The position numbers and the translations under genes were made by a program. The notes beneath the pieces were generated by a model. The model saw nothing but the letters and a program-made list of their open reading frames with translations, searched no databases and was not told the origin of the DNA. From positions 186,001 to 250,000 of the forward strand of contig WION01000022.1 of NCBI GenBank assembly GCA_015039365.1: a DNA stretch of 64,000 nt. Reading direction: 5' to 3'. Positions 30,101 to 40,595 of this stretch are shown here, piece after piece. Source of the DNA: Amanita rubescens. Lineage: Eukaryota; Basidiomycota; Agaricomycetes; Agaricales; Amanitaceae. Each line of letters begins with the position of its first letter. Within the stretch, counting starts at the first letter, position 1.

Positions 30101-32489
30101 ATGACCAGGCGATTTATCCACGCATATGTCCAGTTATCTGGCCTACTACTTTCCCTATCCGCCATATCCGCTCAACCATTACAGGAAGGGCTTGGGCTCG
30201 AGGCAAGATCCACTAATGTCCCGATTGTCGACCTTGGCTATGCCAAATATGCCGGTGTAATTAACCCCACAACTGGAAACTCAGAATTCCTAGGGATGCG
30301 CTATGCCGCGCCACCGACAGGTACGCTGCCAACCTTCACCTTCTCTGTTCCCCTGTTGACAGGTGTTACGTTACAGGAAGTTTGCGCTGGCGCGCCCCAC
30401 AGCCACCAGCATCAACGTCGGGCGTCCAATTTGCCAATACCCAGCCTCCGATCTGCTACAACATACAGTCCGGCTTCGGGCTGGCGCCAACCAATCCATA
30501 TATAAACGAATCATCTCAAGTAGCAGCTGGGAATGCCACCTCCCGCCTTGACAAGCGCAGTGCACAACTTCAGTCGTCCGAAGATTGCTTGTTCCTCAAG
30601 TATAGTCAACTATTCTTTGATTATTACGAAAACTCATATAGGCCGAACAGTGTATTTACGCCCAGCGTCAATGAGACCGAGTTGTTACCCGTACTTGTTT
30701 ACATTCATGGGTGCGTTGCATTCTACGTTGCTAAATGAACTATCTAGTTATTTTTGGCCTTGCAACAGCGGCGGATATGTGACCGGGGATGCCGCTCCCT
30801 ACGACGGAAATCATCTCATTCAGGAATCGGGTAAACGGGTTGTTATTGTCGTCTTTCAGTATCGCCTAGGACTTTTTGGGTTCCTGTCCGGAAACGCCGT
30901 GAAACAAGGCGGTGACCTGAACGCTGGTCTATGTACGTAAAATTCTGTCGAATTTGTGACCGCAGCTCCTTATTGTATAACTCAGTGGATCAACATTTTG
31001 CATTGCAATGGGTACAACGACATGTTCGTTCTCGCATCTTCCCTCTTCAATTGCTGTTAGACTCTTAAGATAGATTAGTAAATTTGGTGGCAGCCCTGAC
31101 AAGGTGACAATATGGGGACTTTCCGCAGGTATTCGTATTGATCGCGTGGATTTTGGATGAAAAATAATGACATACCGTACAGGTGCTGGCTCCGTCCTGC
31201 AACACGTCATCGCTCAGAACGGGAATACTCAACCACCGTTGTTCCGAGGTGCGATCACCAGTTCAACCTTCCTACCCTCCCAATATCCGTACAATGGTGT
31301 TGTCCCCGAGGCACGTTGATCACAACCTGTCTTGCAAGATGCATGACTCAATTCTTGATATAGGCTGTATACAACGAGGTCGTTTCCCAGGCAGGGTAAA
31401 CCAGGCGCTACCATTCCGGAGTGCGATGAACGCTAATTCCACTTAATTACAGATGCTCATCCTCCCAGGATACCCTTCACTGCCTTCGAAACGCGGATAT
31501 AGGATTACTTGACTCTGTGAATTCCAGGATATCCGCAAACGCCTTCTATGGGACCGTTATATTCGTTCCGGTAGTCGACGGTACATTTATTACAGAGCGT
31601 CCGACAGAAGTTCTGCAGAAGGGAAAAGTCAACGGGGTACGTTCGCTATGTTATGAGTACCTCGCTCAGTGATCACATATTTCCACGGTTGTAGGAAATG
31701 CTGCTGAGCTTCACCAGCTCGAACGAAGGCTTCATATTCATAAACCAGAACAATACTTTAAGCGTTGTTGATTACGTCGCACAGCTGTTTCCTCTATTCG
31801 GCCAAAAAGAGATTGATGCCACCGCCGCGCAGTATGCGGGGCTTGGTACACCTTTTGAACAAGTGACTGCTATCACGGGGGAATGTATGTGAGACCATGA
31901 CACCCCGTGCAGGACCTGATGTTCGTGTCCAAACCACAGCCATTTTCGTCTGTCCTACGTATCTTCTGCAGCGTGGATTCAGGGGAAGATCATTCAAGGT
32001 ATATCACACCTTCTCTGACAACTTGACCCTACTCAACCAGATCTCTTCGCACATAGGGAGAGTTTGCGATTCCTCCTGGCTACCACGGGAGCGATGCTCC
32101 CTACTACTTCCCTTCGTAAGTCCATGGTATCAATACATTGGCTTTTAATGAAATTTTCAAACAGCGGTCCACCACCGTACAATAACCAAGTGTTTATAGA
32201 TGCCTTTGGACAGGCCTTCACAGACTTCATTGTCGCACTGAACCCAAACTTTAAGCCTGACCCGACGAACATTACACCCAAGTGGAACAGATGGAACGAA
32301 CAGTTCGGAAAATATGAGATGTTGTTCAATAGGACCGAAGCAGGCGCACCCTTTATAAAGGAATTTGAGACGTCGGCTGCACTACTCCAGCGTTGCAAGT
32401 AAGTTATGACACCTGCCTTGTTTTCGAAGAGATTTGAACTTGCTCGCTTTAGCTTCTGGGAAAGCGTCAGCGAACTGGTAGGTCAGTAG
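30101..32489 (+). CDS. Secreted type-B carboxylesterase / lipase
   Basis: An alpha/beta-hydrolase of the carboxylesterase family (Pfam COesterase) that hydrolyses ester bonds of lipids or other esters, probably outside the cell. The N-terminus has a hydrophobic signal core (LSGLLLSLSAISAQP). Family landmarks follow: FLGMRYAAPPTG, SSEDCLFL, the oxyanion stretch VYIHG-GGY across an intron near 30715-30770, YRLGLFGFLSG, and the nucleophile in TIWGLSAGAG (GLSAG where most members have GESAG). SSNEGFIF supplies the acid and IPPGYHGSDAPYYF the His. The last exon begins after an intron at 32400-32451 and ends FWESVSELVGQ at 32489. About ten short introns; one needs a GC donor near 31311 (GCACGT). 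Confidence 0.88.
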
Positions 32490-32599
32490 GAAGCGAAGGA
32501 TCGAGCAGCCATAATGTTTTGACGGTCTACATATCTTGTCGTTTTCGATATATAACGAGTTCAATATGCATCGTTGACTTGTTTGCCTGACTAGACATC

Positions 32600-33014
32600 G
32601 GAGAGGTGATAGGACAGGTTGTTCAGCTCGATTTTGCGAACCAATGTCTCGCAAATCATGATGCAAATGTAGTCTACTCTTCCATCCAAACTCGTGTCCC
32701 GAGGTACGGCATTGGCGGCGGGCATAGCAAGCAGTGAAAGAATGCACCGGGATAGTAGCATCAGTGCTGGGCAAGGGTGGTGAGCGGCGTGGCGCTAGGT
32801 ATTGGTTTAGCGGTTTCGAACGGTGGTGAGTAAAATTTGTTGGCTTATAGGAGTGAGCGTAAACTAGGAGAACATACTCACCGCGAGCCAAAGTGTTGTG
32901 AGCGGTCGTTGCCAGCACGGGAGCGACCAGAGATGACACTGCCGGAGCGAGAGCAGCCAAACAGGCAAAGATAGAGCGTGAACTGAGAACTTGCAGGTAC
33001 TTACTTGCAGCCAT
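32600..33014 (-). CDS. Possible small secreted protein, weak
   Basis: The ATG at 33014 opens a frame with a Leu/Ala/Val-rich segment (SIFACLAALAPAVSSLVAPVLA) that could be a signal peptide, followed by a good donor GTGAGTATG near 32884. The continuation is ambiguous: two frames are open downstream. It is divergent to the helical-bundle gene with about 200 bases between starts. It could equally be noise. Confidence 0.25.
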
Positions 33015-33125
33015 TTGTGGCACTAGGCTGTGCTAAAAATAAATATTCCGTGTGCTAGATAAATAGACCGTGCTGGGCGGACAGGGCGGTGCTAAATATA
33101 AACAGTCAGTGCTCATTCCTCAAGC
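33010..33125. promoter_or_regulatory. Short degenerate repeats in the promoter of the helical-bundle gene
   Basis: GTGCTAAA/GTGCTAG followed by ATAAATA recurs about three times within 100 bases, ending about 120 bases before the ATG at 33215. An AATATAAAC near 33092 may act as a TATA box. Confidence 0.35.
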
Positions 33126-33214
33126 ATAATCTCGTTCCTTCCCCCCACGACAGAAGCAATAACCATACAAAATTTGCTGTAACTCACTCTCCCAGTCTTA
33201 TTTCTTTCCCCCCC

Positions 33215-34237
33215 ATGCGGAAAACCCAGCAACGCCTTGAGAAACCCATAAGTGATTCCGGTATCAAAGTCGTCGATACCACGTTGGACATATCATTGAT
33301 TGTATTGTCAACGCTCAGAGATGCATCCAAAATTGCCGTTCCATTATTATCCACTACTGCCGGGATTGCGATAAACATCGTCGAGGTCGCGCAGGTTAGT
33401 GGCAGTTGTCCACGATCAGTAACCAAACTTACGCTGAATACAGAAAGCAAGACGCAATAAAAATGGATTGAAAGCGCTCGCAAATGATTCATGCGAGCTC
33501 GTTTATGTGATCGTCCGCGCACACAAGGATATTTCGAGTGCGGAAGACATGCCAAGGGATCTAACTGAAAATCTTCACCAACTTGTCAGGTACCATGTCG
33601 TTTCATCGTCATGTTTTCTGAACTAAACATTATTATTCATAGAACCTTAACCTCGATTCAAATGTTTGCGGAAACAGGTGCATCCCGAAATTTCTTGACT
33701 TCCATGTTGCGTTCTGGTGTAGATGCAGAAAGGATACAGGAATACAGGGAGAAGTTGCGACAGTCTATGCGGGTTTTTGGTGTTAGTACCTTTCGTCATA
33801 TAACCGAATGTGTCGTGATAAAGGGTGCATATCTGCCACAGCTTCAATCTGATATCATCCTCCGTGAAACTGTCGCGAAACTTGCATCTCGCCAGGTCAA
33901 GATGATGAACGAACTCAAAGCTAGAGCAACTCCAGATTCTAGCCGTCCGAATGGGAACGCACACGTGTCTTCCTCGACATCGTCCTCTTCCAGTTCTTCA
34001 GTGCGTCACGGACCTCAGACGCCTGTAGGAACTTCGAGGGATGCGAAATTAGGAAAGGCGTCTACGACGACGATCAATCCCATGGTGGATAATGAGCCAT
34101 CGGATACAGGGAATTCCGTTCAGACGTACGGAGGTATGGTTACGATAGGGATTGCTGGCGCTGGTATCGGGATTACGATGTTTGTTATACATAGAGTTTT
34201 TCGGAGGCTATGGTACCGATCTTTGGGCGATTTGTGA
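33215..34237 (+). CDS. Helical-bundle protein (MLKL-NTD/Cbl-N-like) with C-terminal membrane segment
   Basis: Four exons (33215-33394, 33444-33589, 33643-33781, 33842-34237) join into a 286-residue protein in clean phases. Residues 15-155 are predicted helices of a kind seen at the N-terminus of many Agaricomycete NLR-like and kinase proteins: LDISLIVLSTLRDASKIAVP, AGIAINIVEVAQKARRNK, DLTENLHQLVRTLTSIQMF, then the basic block EYREKLRQSMRVFGLQ. This layout recalls the MLKL N-terminal/Cbl-N four-helix bundle. A Ser-rich linker follows, then a glycine-rich hydrophobic segment MVTIGIAGAGIGITMFVIH and a short basic tail RVFRRLWYRS. No nucleotide-binding or kinase domain is present. I infer a membrane-associated adaptor or cell-death type protein; the fold call is by pattern only. 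Confidence 0.7.
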
Positions 34238-34454
34238 CTGCCGATTCCTCTGCACATGCGTTGACATATTGTATAGTTATAGATCTGCTTTGAGGTTTCA
34301 CGTTGTTACGTTGAGTAAACAAAGGGACATGACCGACTTTGCTGCTGGAATGGAAATGAATGCGCACAAGATTCCGATGCGTAACACGACGGCCTGGCAG
34401 CATGTTCTATCGTTGCATATAGCATGAATTTTATGAGGTCTGCGAACAAACGAG

Positions 34455-34998
34455 CTAGTCAGCCACTCTTCCACCAGATTCGAACGGAGTGCTAACCCGA
34501 TCTTGGTCGTAAAACACAACAGTATCATGATTCCTAGCCCTCCCCGCGCGCGTGCACAACAAAAACACGAAAGGACCGTTCCTATTCTGAAATCGGCTCA
34601 TTTCTGCTCTTCTCTCTTCTGGAGAGGTGGAGCCGTCTATTCTATATCCGTTCCAGCGCATACGGTCTGTCCCCCAAGCCGGGAAGGATCAGAGTTCATT
34701 ATGAGTAAGGGTAGGGCGCTGCATACCTCAATAATAATGTGGTCGTGAACTGACAAAATATCAAGATCTTGTGACCACGCTTAGTGACTCCCTCAAGAGC
34801 CGAATTAATATCATCATCTTCTCGCTGGCATTGACCAACTCCTGTGCCAAGACCGGTTCGGGATCCAGCGGCAAGTCGAATAAGCAAACAGATTTTGCGC
34901 AACCGCAAATTGTGGACTTGTTTCATTGCGCGGAAAAACACATCAACACCTCTGGCAGGAAATAGGAATAAAAAAACGTACAAATAGTCTTTCCCCAA
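34455..34998 (-). pseudogene. SNF2-family ATPase remnant (helicase C-terminal part)
   Basis: Minus-strand pieces in different frames match the helicase C-terminal lobe of SNF2 chromatin remodellers: LRLRKIC and GHKILIFCQFTTTL (34998-34699), then YRIDGSTSPEERRAEMSRFQ, FVFLLCTRAG and DTVVFYDQD (34661-34455). The ATP-binding lobe and the rest of the protein are missing, and key spacing after TRAG is lost. Frame changes between pieces are not explained by clean introns. It is a truncated gene relic, not a functional remodeller. Confidence 0.65.
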
Positions 34999-35886
34999 CT
35001 CGACTTGCGTGCATTACGCTTATCGTCCAACTCCCACCTTTCCAACATTTCAAAATAATCAACACAGGCGGCTGTAACGATTGAGGGGATTCAAAGCCGA
35101 GACAAGAGCTCCAGAAAGAGACGAAGAAAAGAGTGGTATTTCCGAGTCTATGGACACGAGCTCTTCGAAACGCGAAGGCAATTGCTTGAACGAGTTTGTC
35201 GCGGGGCTTTCCGGACATCAATGTCAGCTATGCGTGCGAAGGACTATTGATGTCTTCTGTGATTTTTGGGATATCAGTGAACAAGAGGATGCGAGTCAAT
35301 GCGAATGTGGGCTCAAAAGCGCTATTGAGAGCTGAAAGGTATCTTGATCCGATGCCTATCGAGGCCGTTGGTCCGTCGGCTCGTGCTCAAGGGCTGTGCT
35401 TAAGTTACAGCCAGATCACCAGCAGATCCTTGAATATTCAATGCTGAAAGAAGATCTGTCCGCCACTTCGTTATCATCCCCTGTTCCTGGGATATGTTTA
35501 TGTAGTCCTCTTGACTCCCTGGCCAGGGGCACGGCCACTGATCCACGTTCGAGCCGTTTTGTAGAAGTTTGACGATTTTGATGTACATATTACGATAGTC
35601 TGCCGCGTGGCTTGTGTACCCGTCAAACATCTTCCGTACAACCATATGGGGAAAGGGCAGCTTATGGGACTACTCGTCATGTAGTGACCATTTCATCGAA
35701 CTCTAACGCCGATGAGCTAGGTAATATAAGGTGTGTTCATTTGGTCCGCATTATCGCCGCAATGTCAGAGACGATTTGGTGCTCTCACTGACACTGCGCA
35801 GGACCCCGAAGGTCACGGCTAATTAACACGCTCAACGAGCCTGACTTTGTCCAATCTCCTCAATCTCCTCATTTACCTCCTCATTC
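34999..35886. other. Intergenic before GH31 copy B
   Basis: No supportable gene; possibly more remnant of the SNF2 gene on the minus strand, but no motif could be placed. The GH31 ATG at 35887 follows a pyrimidine-rich leader (CTCCTCAATCTCCTC). Confidence 0.45.
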
Positions 35887-38800
35887 ATGCCAGCTCAGAG
35901 CGAACAAAATCAGCATGATCCACTAGTGAGTACCCCGTTATCAGTGTCATACCATCAAATGTAAATTGACATTGACTTGAAAGGAGCGCAAGCAGGAAGC
36001 CAACATCCTACGCAATCTGAGCTTGTTCGTGCCGCCACTTATAGTTGTGTTTCTTGCGCTGGCATACGATACACGCTATGCTCCACGATTCCAAGATCTT
36101 CTTCATATCAAATGGGACGCTGGCATGCCAAGCGAATTCTCACATAACGTTTCAGGTTGTCCAGGTCAGCCCAATCTTCGTCAACTCCTCTCGACGTTCT
36201 GAATTTCGGGCGCGCAGGATACGAACTACGATCTCTGACGGAGACCGATACAGGCCTTACGGCTTACCTTCAACTAGCAGGTCCCGCATGCAATGCGTTC
36301 GGTAGCGACGTACCAGAACTAACTATCGATGTCACCTATGAGACCCAATCACGGCACGTATCATTCGGACGCATTCACGTCAGATAAGCTTACAAACCGT
36401 ATCCACAGACTCCACGTGAACATCTACGACACGGAGAAGGAACATTATACTATACCTGACAGTGTTATTAGCCTACCGGCCCCTCCTACAGAATCGTTCA
36501 AGCGCAACTCGGATTTGGTATTCAACTACGAGTCTTCTCCATTTGCTTTTTGGATCACGCGACGTTCCAAGCCGACAGCTACTCCCATGTTTGATACCCG
36601 ACTTTCGTCACTTCCATCAGTTACAAACGTACCAGTTCTATCGAATGACAATTCAACGACGTTAGATGGGTTCCCACTCGTTTTCGAAGACCGATATTTG
36701 CAGGTACGGCACGCATCATTCCGTTTTGAAGTAGCTTCTAATAATGCCACAGCTTTCATCAGCTTTGCCTCTCGACACCAACATATATGGCTTGGGTGAA
36801 GTAATCGCTAGCTCTGGGTTCCGCAGAGACGTTCGCGGGACGATACAGACAATGTGGAACCGGGACGCCGCTGATCCTGTTGACGAGAACATGTAGGTAC
36901 TATCCATCATCTTAGAGAGCATATCAGCTGATTATAAGATGGATAGTTATGGTTCTCATCCTGTGTACTTGGAACACCGATATGATCAGGATACCGGAAA
37001 ATCTGAAGCGCATGGGGTGTTTCTCTTTAGGTTTGATGCTTGTTTAGCGATGGAAAGTGAACTTTATTGACCGGAGATTAGCGCTGCCGGTGGTGATATC
37101 TTGCTTGCTACGCCTCCGGACTCAAGGGTATCGCTCATCCAGTACAGAATGATTGGAGGAGTCCTTGATTTCTACTTCTTCTCTGGACCAACACCAAAAA
37201 GTGTCATTGAACAGTACGGAGAACTTGTAGGACTTCCGACATGGCAACCTGCCTGGGGTTTTGGATTTCACCTTTGCAGGTTAGAGCTGTTCCTGTCTGT
37301 TTTGAGTTTTGACTATATCATTGCGCCAGATGGGGGTATAGCAACGTCAACGAGACAATGGAACAAGTTGCGCGCATGCGAGAAGCTAATGTTCCGCTCG
37401 AAGGTATGCACTATTTGAAGTCCCGACTTTGATGGCTGAGGAATACAGTTATGTGGAATGATATTGATCTATACCACGCATATAGAGACTTTACGACCGA
37501 TCCTAATAGCTTCCCGTTGGACGAGGTACGCAAGTTTATCGCAGAGTTGGTAAGTTTTTTCCCGAACTTGGCAGATAAGAAGGCTCATGTATCCTCTAGA
37601 CAAGTAATCATCAGAGATGTACGTTCCACTTGTAGAACCGTAAAACATCTTGATGGACTGCAACAGTTATACCCATCGTGGATGCTGCAATTCCCGTTCT
37701 GACCAATGATTCGGATATCGTAAGTTATTCTGACGTCATGCTTCTTTTATCGTTAATGTACAGCAGTATGACCCTTATACTCGCGGAGTTGAGAAGTGAG
37801 TTGATCACCGCTTTCTGATTCTCGTCTAATTCCGCAGAGGTGTTTTCATAAAAAATCCAGATGGGTCAGAGTACGTTGGCCAAGTGTGGCCAGGATATAC
37901 CGTACGCTGTTCAATACCAATCTTTTTGTGTTTGCGAATCTGCTAACTATTTTCAAGGTATTTCCGGATTGGTTCCAGGAAAATGCCCAGAGTTGGTGGA
38001 CCGAGGCGCTCAAGAACTGGTCGGATCTAGGTGTCGAATATTCCGGTATTTGGCTTGACATGAACGAGGCCAGCTCGTTTTGTGAAGGATCTTGGTATGT
38101 AGACGTGCACCTTCCCGCAAGCGGAATCCATTTTAATATACTGTTCGCAGCGGTTCGGGCTCAGACTTGTCGGATACTTCTGTTCCTTTCGCACTTCCCG
38201 GTGACCCCGGGAATCTCATAACAGGTAAAACTTATTCTGGTCAAAACGAAATTCGAGGCGATGACTTTTGATGTACAAACTCACAGAATTTCCTGAATGG
38301 TAAGCCGGAACTTCCTTACGTTTGAACGAGTACAAAAACGATTAAAATTTCTGCTATGAAGCTATGACGCGAGTACTTTTGGCATGAGCGGCAACCTAAC
38401 TGCGAACGGCGCCTCTACGTGTCAATTGGAGTTTGACCTAACAGCACGTGGACCTGGAGAAGGATACCAACGAGATGATAATGGCTCCCCTCCTTACGCT
38501 ATTCACAATGGTACCTCCAGGCTCTTTATTATAAGCATTATATTGACCTTCTTAAGGTCACGGTCCGCTAAATGTGAAGACACTAGCAACTAACGCTACC
38601 CATTTTGGTGGAGCTATAGAATTGGACGTCCACAATCTATGGGGACTTATGGAGGAGAAAACGACTCACCTGGCCCTTCAAGAAATCCATCCAGGAAAAC
38701 GCCCGTTCTTGATCAGTCGTTCTACATTTCCATCGTCGGGAAAATGGAGTGGACATTGGGTATGTCTTGATTATAACTGAAACGAAACGTTGATAGAGGC

Positions 38801-39923
38801 GTCACACAGCTAGGGGACAACCACAGCTTATGGCCATACATGAAGCATAGTATACAAGGTGTCCTACAGTTCCAGATCTTCCAGATTCCCTTTGTTGGCC
38901 CTGATGCTTGCGGGTTCGGTAGGTTCGGTTTTGCGCGCTCATTCATGCTACACAATAATTCCTTCTCAGATAAAAATGCGAACGAAGAGCTCTGCAACCG
39001 ATGGATGCAGCTATCGGCCTTCATGCCGTTCTATAGGAACCACAACGTCAGGGGCGCTTTACCTCAAGAGCCTTATCGGTGGGACAGTGTCGCTGAAGCG
39101 TCACGTAGTGCCATGGAAATTAGATACTCATTGTTGCCTTACTGGGTGAGTAAACTATTGTGTTATGCATGTTCATGATACCTATTTTGCCAAGTATACG
39201 CTTTTTGCGAATGCTTCGAGGTTTGGCACGCCGCCTGTTCGTGCTTTGTTTTTCGAATTCCCAGATGAACCAGAGCTATTCGCGATCGACACCCAATATC
39301 TAGTCGGAGCTGATATTCTAGTCACTCCTGTGCTTGCCCCGAATGTGACGACAGTTGAAGGTATGAATGACATTGTTGACATTATCGGTATCCTAAGTCT
39401 ATTAGGCGTGTTCCCGGGAAGAGGAAAAGTTATCTGGCGAGATTGGTATACACATCACGTCGTTCAAACCTCGGCCGATGGTTATGCCACTCTTTCAGCG
39501 CCTCTTGGGCACATCAATGTCCACGTTCGCGACGGAGCTGCGATTTTAATGCATGCAAGGCCTGCATACACCATATCTGAGACTCGTCAAGGTCCTTTCG
39601 CGTTACTTGTTTCACTGGACACCAAAAACCGCGCATTCGGTACTGCCTATCTAGACGACGGTGAAAGCTATCCTCCAGGACCGAGTCGTGAATTAACCAT
39701 CACTTCTACGGCCGGTGAGGTTAGAATCGAGACTCGAGGAGCATTCCATGTGGAGCAACAGTTGGATGAGGTAACTGTTCTCGGTGTTTCTGCTCGGCCG
39801 CGATCGCTGTGGGTAAATGGGAAGGGCGTGAAAAGCTGGGATTACTCTGCACAGCAGCACAAGCTCGTTGCCCGTGGACTTGGTGTAGATCTTAATCAGC
39901 CGGCTTTGTTGAAGTGGAAATGA
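35887..39923 (+). CDS. GH31 alpha-glucosidase, full length (copy B)
   Basis: Family-31 alpha-glucosidase releasing glucose from alpha-1,4/1,6-glucans. Unusually, the N-terminus has no plain signal peptide: about 28 charged residues precede a membrane segment ([15 protein letters not shown]), so a type II membrane enzyme is likely. The GH31 N-domain follows ([20 protein letters not shown]), then the barrel: [39 protein letters not shown] block, the nucleophile in [12 protein letters not shown] near 38050, and [14 protein letters not shown] plus LGDN with the acid/base near 38720-38822. C-terminal beta domains end with WK at 39923. At least 15 introns of about 50 bases; one lies at 39361-39408, inside the long downstream frame. 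No disruption was found. Confidence 0.92.
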
Positions 39924-40595
39924 GGTTACGATTGTTAGCACGTATAGATGATTGTGTGATGTTAGTCAGTTTTGACCGTGACTTTGACAAATTTATGTTA
40001 TTGACCAGACGGAAAACATCAATCAAAGGTACCTAATCCATGTTTGTAACTTCATCGTGACAATTTCTTTATTTCCATAGCCTCGACGTTGGTACTAATA
40101 AAGAGGCATTAACTCGGATGTTGGCCTGTCCATGTTCTGATGGCAATATGCGGCCGTGAGAAGTTTCATAAACATCGGCTCTTCCGGTGCCACCAAGATC
40201 TCATCGTGCCTTGGTGGCCTGTTGAAGCTCTCCCTCTCTTGGGTAAGCTGGATCATTGGCGCTGTTTCTTTTTTACGGCATAAGCTGAAACCGAACGTGC
40301 ATAGATTATACTTGGAGTAAACAGTGGCATACCTGAGTTGCATCACGGTTTTGCGATCTCGACAAAGCCTGCTTAACTATTTCAACCAGATTATTGACAT
40401 CACCAGTGTCGGTATTCATTTTCTTTGTTTCCTGTATTTGTGGCATAGGCAATAACAAAGGCAACAGTTTGTCACGAAAAGCGCGGCCTCAGTTCCACAC
40501 TCCGCGTTGCGACCCTTTAAAACAAAAAGTGGCCCAAATATCCTACATATAGATTCGGAAAGCGCGAGGTAATTGGCCTTCAAACCTACTTCGTG
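39924..40595. other. Intergenic between GH31 and FunK1, copy B
   Basis: Collinear with 1484-2185, but with indels. It carries a 25-base stretch at about 40150-40175 (GAGAAGTTTCATAAACATCG) that reappears inverted at 44660-44690. Confidence 0.7.
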
